A stretch of DNA of 64,000 bases from Collinsella sp. An307 (lineage in GTDB: Bacteria; Actinomycetota; Coriobacteriia; Coriobacteriales; Coriobacteriaceae): the NCBI RefSeq assembly GCF_002161805.1, contig NZ_NFIP01000004.1, forward strand, positions 124,001-188,000. Reading direction: 5' to 3'. Position numbers and translations under genes: made by a program. Under the pieces are notes generated by a model that saw only the letters and a list, made by a program, of their open reading frames with translations, did no database searches and had not been told where the DNA came from. Of this stretch, positions 16,350 to 25,125 are shown one piece after another. Position 1 is the first letter of the stretch; every line of letters starts with the position of its first letter.

Positions 16350-18509
16350 ATGAAGGACAAGATCTTTGGGATCCTTCAGCGCGTGGGGCGCTCGTTCATG
16401 CTCCCCATCGCGGTGCTGCCGGTAGCGGGCCTGCTCATGGGCCTCGGCAGCTCGTTTACCAACGAGACCACCCTTGCCACGTACAACCTGCTAGGCATCA
16501 TGGGACCCGGCACCATCGCCTGGGACGTCTTCACGGTGCTCTCCGCGTGCGGCGGCGTCATCTTTGACAACCTGCCGCTCATCTTTGCCATCGGCGTGGC
16601 GATCGGCATGGCGCGCGCCGAGAAGGAGGTCGCGGCTCTCTCCGCGGGCGTGGCGTTTCTCGTTATGCACTCCGCCATCTCGGCCATGATTGACCTCACC
16701 GGCGGCGTGGAGCAGTTCATGGACGGCGCGACGGCGAGCGTCCTTGGCATCACGTCGCTCCAGATGGGCGCCTTTGGCGGCATCATCGTGGGCCTCGGCA
16801 CCTCGGCGCTGCATAACAGGTTCTACAAGATCCAGCTGCCGCAAGCGCTCTCGTTCTTCGGTGGGTCGCGCTTTGTACCCATCATCTCCACCGTGGTGTT
16901 CACCTTCGTGGGCATCGCCATGTTCTTCGTATGGCAGCCGGTCCAGACGGGCATCAACGCGCTTGGCTACGCGGTGGCAAGCGCCGGACCCGTCGGCGTG
17001 TTCCTGTTTGGCATGATCAAGCGCCTGCTCATTCCCTTTGGCCTGCACCACGTGTTTTACCTGCCCTTCTGGCAGACCGCCGTTGGCGGCTCCATGGAGG
17101 TTGCCGGCCAGATGGTCTACGGCGCCCAGAACATCTTCTTCGCGCAGCTGGCCGACCCCACCGTCACCCATTTCTCCACCGCCGGCACCTGGTGCTTCAC
17201 CGGCGAGTTCGTGCTCTACATCTTCGCGTTCCCGGGCGCGGCGCTCGCTATGTACCAGGCCGCCAAGCCCGAGCGCAAGCAGGCGGTGGGCGGTCTTCTG
17301 CTCTCTGCCGCGCTGACGTCTGCCCTCACTGGCATCACCGAGCCACTTGAGTTCTCGTTCCTGTTCGTGGCGCCGGTGCTCTTTGGCATCTCCACCGTTT
17401 TTGCCGGCCTCGCGTATATGCTCTGCTACCTTCTGAACATCACCGTCGGCCTCACGTTCTCCGGCGGCTTGCTCGACCTCTTTATGTTCGGCATCCTGCA
17501 AGGCAACGATAAGACGAGCTGGATGCTCATCATCCCGCTCGGCCTTGCGTTCTTTGCCGTGTACTTTGCGCTGTTCACCTTCCTCATCAAGAAGTTCAAC
17601 TTTGCAACGCCCGGCCGCGAGGAGGGCGATGCCGAGACCAAGCTCTACACCAAGGCCGACTACAACGCCCGCAAGGAGGGCGAGAAGGTGAGCGCCACAG
17701 CCGACGCCCCCGAGGGCGACGAGCGCTCCGTGCAAATCACGGCCGGCCTTGGAGGCGCCGCCAACATTCGCGACGTGGACTGCTGCGCCACCCGCCTGCG
17801 CGTGACGGTGCACGACGGCGACAAGGTGAACGAGGCCGAGCTCAAGGCCACGGGAGCCGCCGGCGTCATCCGCCGCGGCGAGGGCGTACAGGTGGTCTAC
17901 GGGCCCCAGGTGAACGTCATCAAGACGAACCTCGAGGCGTACCTGGCAGCGCTGCCCGCAGCCGACGACGCCGCCGAACCCGAGGCAGCGACCAAGGCCG
18001 ACTCCGAGCAGCCCGCCGAGGCGCAGGGGCCGCGCAAACCGGTGGCGACCGTCACGCTCGGCAGCCCGCTCACCGGCGAGGCGCTCTCCATCACCGCGTG
18101 CCCCGATGCGGTCTTTGCCCAGAAGATGATGGGCGACGGCGCCTGCGTGGTGCCCGCGACCGGCGAGCTCGTGGCGCCGTGCGACGCCAAGGTCGCCTTC
18201 GTGTTCGACACCAAACACGCCGTGGGCCTCGAGCTGCCCGACGGCACGGGCATCCTCTGCCACGTGGGCATCGACACCGTCAAGCTGGGCGGCAAGGGCT
18301 TTACCGCATGCGTTGCCCAGGGCGATGAGGTCAAGCGCGGTGATACACTGTTGACGTTCGACCTCGACTACATCCGCGAGAACGCCCCGAGCATCTCCAC
18401 CCCGGTTCTGGTGACCACCACCGACGGCAAGCACGAGGTGCGCCAGCTGGCGTTTGGCCGAGTGAATCAGGGCGACGATCTGCTCGCCGTCGATATCTAC
18501 GAGGCGTAA
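16350..18509 (+). CDS. PTS transporter EIICBA, glucose/N-acetylglucosamine family
   Basis: This 719-aa three-domain permease has EIIC (about 1-410, ten or so membrane segments), EIIB with the phosphocysteine motif CATRLR (C479) and a Crr-like EIIA. The EIIA holds H623 (TKHAVGLEL) and the phospho-acceptor H638 (LCHVGIDTV). It imports and phosphorylates a hexose, probably glucose, GlcNAc or a related sugar; sequence alone does not settle which. AGGAGG precedes the ATG. Expression should be induced through the RAT/terminator switch by the LicT-type protein downstream. The attached EIIA could also serve EIIA-less permeases such as the EIIBC at 30744. Confidence 0.93.
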   Translation: MKDKIFGILQRVGRSFMLPIAVLPVAGLLMGLGSSFTNETTLATYNLLGIMGPGTIAWDVFTVLSACGGVIFDNLPLIFAIGVAIGMARAEKEVAALSAGVAFLVMHSAISAMIDLTGGVEQFMDGATASVLGITSLQMGAFGGIIVGLGTSALHNRFYKIQLPQALSFFGGSRFVPIISTVVFTFVGIAMFFVWQPVQTGINALGYAVASAGPVGVFLFGMIKRLLIPFGLHHVFYLPFWQTAVGGSMEVAGQMVYGAQNIFFAQLADPTVTHFSTAGTWCFTGEFVLYIFAFPGAALAMYQAAKPERKQAVGGLLLSAALTSALTGITEPLEFSFLFVAPVLFGISTVFAGLAYMLCYLLNITVGLTFSGGLLDLFMFGILQGNDKTSWMLIIPLGLAFFAVYFALFTFLIKKFNFATPGREEGDAETKLYTKADYNARKEGEKVSATADAPEGDERSVQITAGLGGAANIRDVDCCATRLRVTVHDGDKVNEAELKATGAAGVIRRGEGVQVVYGPQVNVIKTNLEAYLAALPAADDAAEPEAATKADSEQPAEAQGPRKPVATVTLGSPLTGEALSITACPDAVFAQKMMGDGACVVPATGELVAPCDAKVAFVFDTKHAVGLELPDGTGILCHVGIDTVKLGGKGFTACVAQGDEVKRGDTLLTFDLDYIRENAPSISTPVLVTTTDGKHEVRQLAFGRVNQGDDLLAVDIYEA

Positions 18510-18536
18510 GGCAGATTCCGCTCGTTTTGCACTGCC

Positions 18537-18568
18537 GGTGGCCCCGCCCCGTCCGCTGCGGGGCCACC
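18537..18568 (+). terminator. GC-rich hairpin between the PTS gene and licT
   Basis: A perfect 11-bp stem, GGTGGCCCCGC (18537-18547) with GCGGGGCCACC (18558-18568), lies between the two genes without a T tract. It may stabilise or partly terminate the PTS transcript, lowering licT expression. Confidence 0.5.
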
Positions 18569-18604
18569 GCGCGCCCTTGCTTGCGCCCGTCCGAAAGGCT
18601 GCAC

Positions 18605-19444
18605 ATGTATCGCATCACCAAACCGCTGAACCACAACGCCGTGCTCGCATTCAACACCGACGATGAGCGGGAATACCTGGTGGTCGGGAAGGGCGTTGGC
18701 TTTGCGCGGAAGCCGGGCGAGCGCGTGGACGACTTGGGTGAGGCGGGGTCCGTCCAGCTGTATCTGCTCTCACAGCAAAACGGCAGCCGTGGGACGGCGC
18801 GCGACCTTGTTGAGCGCATCGACCCCGTGGTGCTCGATGTCGCGGAGGATATCTACGAGGATGCCTGCGCGACCTTTGGGCACGTGGACCAAAACATGCT
18901 GCTGCCGCTCGCAGACCATCTTGCGTTTGCCGTGGAGCGCGTGCGCGGCGGCGGCGCGTTGAGTAACCCCTTAACCGAGGACATCCGGGCGCTCTTTCCC
19001 CGGGAGTTTGAGGTCGCTGACCGCGGCGTGCGCGATCTGGAAAACCGGTGCGGCATCGTCCTCGGCGACGACGAGACGGGGCTTATCGCCCTGCACGTGC
19101 ACTCCGCCCTCGATGCGAGTCATGTGGAGCAGGCGATGCAGGTCGCCCAGCTCACGCGCGCCTGCATCGATGCGGTGGAGCGGATCACCGGGGCCGAAAT
19201 CGATGTATCGTCTATGGACTACAACCGGCTTATGACGCACGTGAAGTACATGGTGACGCGCATCCTGAACGAAGAGCGCCTCGCGATCGACGTGAATGCC
19301 GCCATCCAGTCAGGCGCGCCGGAGAGCTATCGCGCCGCGGCAGCCGTGTGCGCCGAGATGGAACGGATGCTGGGCACTGCGGTAAGCGAGCTCGAAGTCG
19401 GCTACCTTGCCATGCACATAGCGCGCGTCACCGGGGCCCGGTAA
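18605..19444 (+). CDS. licT: BglG/LicT-family transcriptional antiterminator
   Basis: This 279-aa protein has an N-terminal RNA-binding CAT domain (about 1-55, MYRITKPLNHNAVLAF) and two PTS regulation domains. The PRD histidines visible are in TFGHVDQN and ALHVHSA (PRD1) and in LMTHVKYMV and AMHIARV (PRD2). Phosphorylation by HPr and the cognate EIIB sets its activity. It should bind the RAT site at 16135-16164 and let transcription run into the PTS gene. The ATG at 18605 follows GAAAGG. Compound hairpin B ends the unit. Confidence 0.9.
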   Translation: MYRITKPLNHNAVLAFNTDDEREYLVVGKGVGFARKPGERVDDLGEAGSVQLYLLSQQNGSRGTARDLVERIDPVVLDVAEDIYEDACATFGHVDQNMLLPLADHLAFAVERVRGGGALSNPLTEDIRALFPREFEVADRGVRDLENRCGIVLGDDETGLIALHVHSALDASHVEQAMQVAQLTRACIDAVERITGAEIDVSSMDYNRLMTHVKYMVTRILNEERLAIDVNAAIQSGAPESYRAAAAVCAEMERMLGTAVSELEVGYLAMHIARVTGAR

Positions 19445-19470
19445 GCCGGCGCCTCAAGGACCCTGGCGGC

Positions 19471-19543
19471 GCTGGCGAGGTCCCTCCGGAGGCCATCCTC
19501 GGCGCTTCGCGCCTGCGGAGGCACCCGGAGGGACCTCCCCAGC
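19471..19543. repeat. Compound hairpin B between convergent genes
   Basis: Outer arms of 19 bp with one mismatch (19471-19489 with 19525-19543) enclose a core containing GGCGC-TTC-GCGCC. Read on the minus strand, the core is CCGCAGGC...GCCGAGGA, matching the cores of hairpins C and D. It lies between the licT-like (+) and proC (-) stops. Confidence 0.75.
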
Positions 19544-19584
19544 CCCCGAAGCAGCCTCCCTTTGACGCGCCCATCCGAAAAACG

Positions 19585-20376
19585 TTACCCTTCGATAGCG
19601 TCGACCGCTTGAATGAACGCCGAGCGCAGGCCGGCCCGCTCGAGCGCGGCGACACCTTTGATGGTGGTGCCGCCGGGCGAGCAGACGGCGTCTTTCATCG
19701 CGCCGGGATGCGCGCCGGTCTCGAGCTGGAGCTTGGCGGTGCCCGCGACCATCTGGCTCACCATGCGGTAGGCGTCCGCGCGCGGGATGCCGTGCTTTAC
19801 CGCCGCGTCACCCAAGGCCTCGATCACCATCGCAATGAACGCCGGTCCGCAGCCGCCAACGGTGCCGGCAACCGAGAGCAGGCGGCTCTCGACCTCGACC
19901 ACGCTGCCAAGTGCATCGAGCAACGCGCGAACAGACGCGTAGTCGTCATCGCGTAGCGTGTAGGTGCGCTCGCAGGCGATGACGCCCTCGCAGATAGACA
20001 CGGGTGTGTTGGGAACGGTCGAGATGTGGCGGGTCCCTGGTAGGAGCTCCTCGTAGCGGGCGCAGTCCCATCCCGCCGCGACCGAGAGGATGGGCTTGGC
20101 AGCCAGGCGCCCCGCAAGCGGTGAGAGCACCTCGTCAATGAGATGGGGCTTGATGGCGATAACCACCACATCGACGGCGTCCACCAGCTCCGCGGCGCTT
20201 TGGCAGGCGTTCATGCCGCGTGTGCCCGTGCGCTCGAGAAGCGCCTCGTAGCGGTTGGCGCACGCATAGAGATTTGCGGGAGGCACCGTACCCGCCGCAA
20301 TCCAGCCGTCCGCCATGGCGCTCGCCATGTTGCCAAAGCCAATGAAGCCGATCTTACAATCGTCTGCGTTCGACAT
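19585..20376 (-). CDS. proC: Pyrroline-5-carboxylate reductase
   Basis: This 263-aa enzyme catalyses the last step of proline synthesis, reducing 1-pyrroline-5-carboxylate with NAD(P)H. The N-terminal Rossmann motif GFIGFGNM (about 10-17) and the C-terminal family signature around SPGGTTIKGVAALE are present; the length is normal. AGAGGG precedes the ATG. It lies 26 nt after glyA on the same strand, so it is probably cotranscribed with it. Confidence 0.95.
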   Translation of the reverse strand: MSNADDCKIGFIGFGNMASAMADGWIAAGTVPPANLYACANRYEALLERTGTRGMNACQSAAELVDAVDVVVIAIKPHLIDEVLSPLAGRLAAKPILSVAAGWDCARYEELLPGTRHISTVPNTPVSICEGVIACERTYTLRDDDYASVRALLDALGSVVEVESRLLSVAGTVGGCGPAFIAMVIEALGDAAVKHGIPRADAYRMVSQMVAGTAKLQLETGAHPGAMKDAVCSPGGTTIKGVAALERAGLRSAFIQAVDAIEG

Positions 20377-20402
20377 TTCCCTCTCCCCTCGCGCGGAAGC
20401 GT

Positions 20403-21653
20403 CTACATTTCCGGATACAGCGGGTGCGCCGCCAGAAGCTCGTCGACCCGCGCGCGAACCACCGCCCGCACGCCTGCGTCGCCTGCGCCAAAGACGGCAC
20501 GCGCGACGAGCTCGCCGATCTCACGGAACTCGGCGGCGGTAAACACGCGCGTCGTGCCCGCCGCGGAGCCTACGCGGATGCCGCTTGTCTTGGCGGGCGG
20601 CAATGGGTCGTTTGGAATAGCGTTCTTGTTGACCGTGAGCCCACAGGCCTCGAGCAAAAGCTCGGCATCATGCCCGTTCACGCCCGAGGAGGTAAGGTCG
20701 ACGAGGCAGAGATGGTTGTCCGTCCCGCCCGAGACAAGGCGCAGGCCGCCTGCGACCAACCCCTCGCCGAGTGCAGCGGCGCCCTTGACCATGCGCGCGA
20801 TGTAATCGGCGAACGCCGGCGTGGCCGCCTCGGCAAAACATGCCGCCTTGCCCGCGATGACGTGCATGAGCGGGCCTCCCTGCATACCCGGGAACACCGC
20901 CTTGTCGATGGCGCGCGCAAGCTCGGCATCGTTGGTGAGGATGAGGCCGCCGCGCGGGCCGCGCAGGGTCTTGTGGGTGGTCGTGGTCACCACGTCGGCG
21001 TGTGGGAACGGCGAGGGATGGGCGCCCGTCGCCACAAGCCCTGCGATGTGGGCCATGTCGACCATGAGGCGCGCGCCGACGCCGTGGGCGATGGCGGCGA
21101 GACGCTCGAAATCAATCGAGCGCGGGTAGGCGGAGGCGCCACCGACGATGAGCTTGGGGCGCTCGGCTGCGGCAAGCGCCTCGAGGCCGTCATAGTCGAT
21201 GGTCTCGGTCGCAGGGTCGAGCCCGTAGGACAAGAAGCGGTACAGCTTGCCCGAGAAGTTGACCGGCGAGCCGTGCGTCAAGTGGCCGCCCTGGTCGAGC
21301 CGCATGCCGATCACCGTATCACCCGGCTCCAGCAGGGCCGTGTACGCGGCAAGATTGGCGTTCGCGCCCGAATGCGGCTGCACGTTGGCAAAGCCGCACC
21401 CAAACAGCGCGCAGGCACGACTGCGGGCGAGGTCCTCGACCACGTCGACGCACTCGCACCCGCCGTAGTAGCGCCTGCCCGGATACCCCTCGGCATATTT
21501 GTTGGTGAGGACGCTCCCCACCGCCTCGAGCACCGAAGGAGACACGAAGTTCTCCGACGCAATGAGTTCGATCGTGTTGCGCTGCCGCGCGAGCTCGGCA
21601 TCGAGCGCCGCGGCGAGCTCGGGGTCGGTCTGGGCCAGGTGTTCGAGCGCCAT
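20403..21653 (-). CDS. glyA: Serine hydroxymethyltransferase
   Basis: This 416-aa PLP enzyme interconverts serine and glycine and feeds one-carbon units to tetrahydrofolate. The PLP-lysine segment [15 protein letters not shown] is intact, as are the N-terminal LIASENF and [12 protein letters not shown] motifs. The length is typical. GAAAGGGG lies upstream of the ATG. A small membrane-protein gene ends 17 nt before it, and proC follows. Confidence 0.96.
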   Translation of the reverse strand: MALEHLAQTDPELAAALDAELARQRNTIELIASENFVSPSVLEAVGSVLTNKYAEGYPGRRYYGGCECVDVVEDLARSRACALFGCGFANVQPHSGANANLAAYTALLEPGDTVIGMRLDQGGHLTHGSPVNFSGKLYRFLSYGLDPATETIDYDGLEALAAAERPKLIVGGASAYPRSIDFERLAAIAHGVGARLMVDMAHIAGLVATGAHPSPFPHADVVTTTTHKTLRGPRGGLILTNDAELARAIDKAVFPGMQGGPLMHVIAGKAACFAEAATPAFADYIARMVKGAAALGEGLVAGGLRLVSGGTDNHLCLVDLTSSGVNGHDAELLLEACGLTVNKNAIPNDPLPPAKTSGIRVGSAAGTTRVFTAAEFREIGELVARAVFGAGDAGVRAVVRARVDELLAAHPLYPEM

Positions 21654-21670
21654 GGGGTCCCCTTTCGGCG

Positions 21671-21877
21671 TTAATCGTCAAGCCAGCGGCTGCGGCTGCC
21701 ATCACTACGCGTGATGTTGATGCGGATCTTGCCAAGCAACACGAGAACGAGCAGGACGATAAAGACGATGGGCAGCAGGCGAAGCGCCCCTACCACGAGG
21801 ATGCCCAGAAACGAGAGGACAAGCGAGATGACCGCTGCGATGGCGAGGACTGCGATGATAAGGGGAAGATACGACAT
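21671..21877 (-). CDS. Small two-segment membrane protein, 68 aa
   Basis: Almost the whole protein is hydrophobic, with two predicted membrane segments (about 3-26 and 28-48). A short tail follows with [13 protein letters not shown]. No family is recognised. The start at 21875-21877 is supported by AGAAAGGA. It is the first gene of an apparent operon with glyA and proC. Confidence 0.6.
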   Translation of the reverse strand: MSYLPLIIAVLAIAAVISLVLSFLGILVVGALRLLPIVFIVLLVLVLLGKIRINITRSDGSRSRWLDD

Positions 21878-21963
21878 GCGCATCCTTTCTGTTGAGCGCG
21901 CACGGGGCGAAGGGGCGCATATTCCGCGCGGGCCCCGTGGATAGAGTTTAACCAGCATACCAA

Positions 21964-21993
21964 AAGCGTCTTCGCCGCGAAGCGAAGGCGCTT
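21964..21993 (-). terminator. Terminator after the Ntn-hydrolase gene
   Basis: A 12-bp stem with one mismatch (21964-21975 with 21982-21993) closes on the hexaloop CGCGAA. On the minus strand it runs into TTTTGG. It lies 44 nt past the stop at 22037. Confidence 0.6.
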
Positions 21994-22036
21994 GCTAGAA
22001 ACGTTTGGCTGAAACGGCACCGGCGGGGCCGCGAGC

Positions 22037-23170
22037 TTACGAGGCGAGGCTCACCTCGTAAGCAGGCTCGTCGTACTTGCCACCCATGATAATCGATGCG
22101 GTAAGGTCGTCGAGGTTGTAGACGACCGACCACTGGGTCTGGAAGACGCTGCCATCGTCGCGAATCTGCACCTCGCGCGAGACGCTCTGGAGCAGGTCCA
22201 TGGCCTCGTCCTCAGACAGCACGCCGTCTGCGGCCGTTAGGGTCTCCATAAGAACCTGGTAGCGGTCCTGGCCGCCGCCAAAGTTGTACTCACCGGGCGT
22301 GAGCAGGAAGTTCGTTGCCGCCTGATAGGTTACGCCCGCCTCGCCGGAGAGCGCTCCCATGGTCGTTGCGTCGCCGGGCTCGAGGATGCTCATCTCGTCG
22401 CCGATGTACTCGACAATCACCGAGGCGCCCGAGGCGTCCGCAATCTGGAAGTGATAGCAGCTGTTGGCGCTCGAGTGCATGTCGTACTTGCCGAGCAACG
22501 CCACCGCCTCGTCCACCGTCGCGCAGCTATCGAGCATCATGCGGATGGCAGTCGTGGTGGTGATATCGACCTTGTCGGTCTCTTGGTTGGTGGGCTCGGT
22601 GTCGATGAGCAGCACGCCCACGGCAAGGCCAGCCTCGTTGACGCCGTCGAGCGGCGCGTAGGGCGCGGCGAGCGCCGTCAGGCTCGAGATGAGGTCCTCG
22701 GGCATCTTGTCCTCCCCGTAGCCAAGAAAGCCAAGGTTCACCATGGACACACTGGCGTAGCCGTCCGCCGGGTCCGTTCGCACGAGCATGCCGGGCGAGT
22801 ACTCGAGGTCAAAGTTGCGCCCAAAGATCGCGTCGCCCTCGGCCGTGGTGGCGTTAAAGGTCGAGCACGCAAGATCGGGCAGGTCGATGGTGATCGGCAG
22901 GCCCTTCATGATGCGGTTCACCACAAACTGGATGAGCTCGGCGTCGTTAGAGGCGCCGCCCTGCTCGATAAACGCATCGATACCGTAATCCCCGTCATAG
23001 GTCATGGTGTAGAGCGGATAGTCGTCGACCTTCTCGATCGAATTCAACGTAGCAAGCTCGTGGCCAAAGAGTGCAAACACCGTAACAACGGCCGCAACGG
23101 CAAGCGCGACCACGGCGATCACAACACCCAGAACAATCTTTTTTGCCCTGCTCATAGGCTTTTTCTCCAT
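22037..23170 (-). CDS. Membrane-anchored linear-amide C-N hydrolase (Ntn/choloylglycine hydrolase-like)
   Basis: This 377-aa protein has one N-terminal membrane anchor (about 12-36) and an extracellular Ntn-type domain. The segment ACSTFNA with C102, then GRNFD (117-121) and DGVNEAGLAVG, matches linear-amide hydrolases related to bile-salt hydrolase, penicillin V acylase and acyl-CoA:6-APA acyltransferase. In the classic enzymes the catalytic cysteine is residue 2 or becomes N-terminal by cleavage. Here it is internal, so self-processing before C102 would be needed. The substrate is unknown; N-acyl amides or bile conjugates are candidates. AGGAGGGG precedes the ATG. Confidence 0.75.
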   Translation of the reverse strand: MEKKPMSRAKKIVLGVVIAVVALAVAAVVTVFALFGHELATLNSIEKVDDYPLYTMTYDGDYGIDAFIEQGGASNDAELIQFVVNRIMKGLPITIDLPDLACSTFNATTAEGDAIFGRNFDLEYSPGMLVRTDPADGYASVSMVNLGFLGYGEDKMPEDLISSLTALAAPYAPLDGVNEAGLAVGVLLIDTEPTNQETDKVDITTTTAIRMMLDSCATVDEAVALLGKYDMHSSANSCYHFQIADASGASVIVEYIGDEMSILEPGDATTMGALSGEAGVTYQAATNFLLTPGEYNFGGGQDRYQVLMETLTAADGVLSEDEAMDLLQSVSREVQIRDDGSVFQTQWSVVYNLDDLTASIIMGGKYDEPAYEVSLAS

Positions 23171-23368
23171 GAATCCCCTCCTGTCTTTGATAGAGCGCGC
23201 CCCATGCTACCAGACCTCTTTCATGGTTTGACGTTTTTTACAATTTCGTCAACTAATAGGAGGCAACGGCAGAGTCCGGTCGCCCTCCCCCAGGCGTGCA
23301 AAGCGGGGTATGCTATCCAACGAAACAATTGAGGCGCTCCGCGCAACACAAGAGAAGGGAATGCATCC

Positions 23369-24883
23369 ATGGACAGCATCACCGGCAAGAACATTGCCTC
23401 GCTCAAAGACCTGCAGCGCCAGATCCGCACAAAGCGCTACCTCATGAGCGTGCTCGAGTTCGACGGCGAAACCGTCGCCCCCGCGAACGGCGCCGCCGCA
23501 CGCGCCGAGGCGATGGGCGCGCTTGCGGGCGAGATGCACGAACTTTTGACGAGCGACGCCGCCGTAGAACTCGTCGCCGCGCTCGAGGAGAGCGCTGCGA
23601 CCGAGGGCCTCGACCCTCAAACCGCCGCTGAGCTCCGCGTCTTTGCGCGCGACCAGCGCGAGGCGCGTGCCATCCCCACCGACGAGGAGATTGCCTGGAG
23701 CCGCCTCACGAGCGAGGCGAATGCCGTCTGGCACGATGCAAAGCAGGCGGACGATTGGGCATCCTTCGAGCCGTACGTCGAGCGCATCGTCGAGACGCTC
23801 CGCCGTCGCGCCGCGCAGCTCGACCCCAGCCGTGACGCCTACGACGTCCTGCTCGACCAATACGAGCGCGGCATGGATACCGCTGCCTACGACGCGTTTT
23901 TTGCGCAGGTGAAAGAAAGCGTCGTCCCGCTCGTGCACGAGATTGCCGCTATGCCAGCGCCCGATCTCCCCTTCCGCACGGCGCATGTCGCCCGCCCTGT
24001 CCAGCTCGCTTTGTCGCGCGACCTGCTTGCGCTCGAGGGCCTCGACATGGCGGGCTGCGCGCTGGCCGAGGTCGAGCATCCGTTCTCGGACGGATTCGCC
24101 CCCGGCGACGTCCGCGTGACAACGCACATATACGAAAACGATGCGCTCTCCAATGTCTTCTCCATCCTGCATGAGGGCGGCCACGCTATCTACGAGCAGA
24201 ACGTCGATCCTGCCTACGCGTGGACCTGCCTTGACGAGGGCACCTCGATGGGCATCCACGAGAGCCAGAGCCGCCTCTTTGAAAACATCATCGGCCGCTC
24301 GCGTGCCTTTGCCGGTCCGCTCCTTGGCGTGCTGCGCGCGCACGCGCCCGAGGTCTACGGCGAGGTGACCGAGGACGACCTTTACCGTGCGGCCAACCTC
24401 GCCCACCCGCAGCTCATCCGCATGGAGGCCGACGAGCTCACCTATCCGCTCCATATCATGGTGCGCTACGACATCGAGCGGGCGCTTTTTGCCGGCGAGG
24501 CCCGCGTGGCAGACATCCCCACGCTCTGGCGCGACCTCATGAAGAGCTATCTGGGTGTGGACGTACCCAACGACACCCTCGGCTGCTTGCAGGACACGCA
24601 CTGGTCGGGTGGCAGCTTTGGCTATTTCCCAAGCTATGCCCTCGGCAGCGCCTACGGCGCCCAGTACGTCGACGCCATGGCCCGCGCAGGTATTGACGTG
24701 GACGCGGCCTGCGCGGCGGGCGACTTGGCGCCGGTGCGCGGTTGGCTTTGCGAGAACATCTGGCGCTGGGGCCGCTCCAAGGACGCACCCGAGCTCATCC
24801 GCGACTCCTGCGGGGCGCCCTTTGACGCCACGTATTACTGCAACTACTTGGTGAAGAAGTTCACCGAGCTGTACGGCCTCTAA
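23369..24883 (+). CDS. Carboxypeptidase Taq family metallopeptidase (M32)
   Basis: This 504-aa soluble zinc carboxypeptidase has the HEGGHAIYEQN active-site helix (family pattern HExxH), the downstream DEGTSMGIHESQSR segment with the third ligand, and the C-terminal block QDTHWSGGSFGYFPSYALG. The length is typical. It trims C-terminal residues from cytoplasmic peptides. AGAAGGGA precedes the ATG. The gene stands alone between divergent or convergent neighbours. Confidence 0.93.
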   Translation: MDSITGKNIASLKDLQRQIRTKRYLMSVLEFDGETVAPANGAAARAEAMGALAGEMHELLTSDAAVELVAALEESAATEGLDPQTAAELRVFARDQREARAIPTDEEIAWSRLTSEANAVWHDAKQADDWASFEPYVERIVETLRRRAAQLDPSRDAYDVLLDQYERGMDTAAYDAFFAQVKESVVPLVHEIAAMPAPDLPFRTAHVARPVQLALSRDLLALEGLDMAGCALAEVEHPFSDGFAPGDVRVTTHIYENDALSNVFSILHEGGHAIYEQNVDPAYAWTCLDEGTSMGIHESQSRLFENIIGRSRAFAGPLLGVLRAHAPEVYGEVTEDDLYRAANLAHPQLIRMEADELTYPLHIMVRYDIERALFAGEARVADIPTLWRDLMKSYLGVDVPNDTLGCLQDTHWSGGSFGYFPSYALGSAYGAQYVDAMARAGIDVDAACAAGDLAPVRGWLCENIWRWGRSKDAPELIRDSCGAPFDATYYCNYLVKKFTELYGL

Positions 24884-25066
24884 GAAATATGCGGCCGCAG
24901 CCGACTTAGTCACGGTTTTTGGGCCATCTCTCAAGTAGCCAAGGCGTATCGGATGCTCGCCGCAAGTCGCCTACCTGCGCAAACGAGAATGGGGCAAGCG
25001 GGGCCTACTCACAAGGGACGCGTTTTGCCGTGACTATGTCCTCTCATGCCCCCATTTCAACCCAAA

Positions 25067-25103
25067 GCGCCGCCCGCTGCATCCTCTTGACAGCGGGCGG
25101 CGC
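25067..25103 (-). terminator. Terminator after phosphoketolase
   Basis: A perfect 13-bp stem (GCGCCGCCCGCTG at 25067-25079 with its complement at 25091-25103) with an 11-nt loop lies 23 nt past the phosphoketolase stop and may serve both strands. The remaining 180 nt back to the M32 gene show nothing recognisable. Confidence 0.75.
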
Positions 25104-25125
25104 CCCTCATTTATTTGCTGCTCGT

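Noticed and set aside
24884-25066. Possible small gene between the M32 and xfp genes
   Set aside because: No frame with SD and family-like composition was found; the spacer seems to hold only the terminator at its end.
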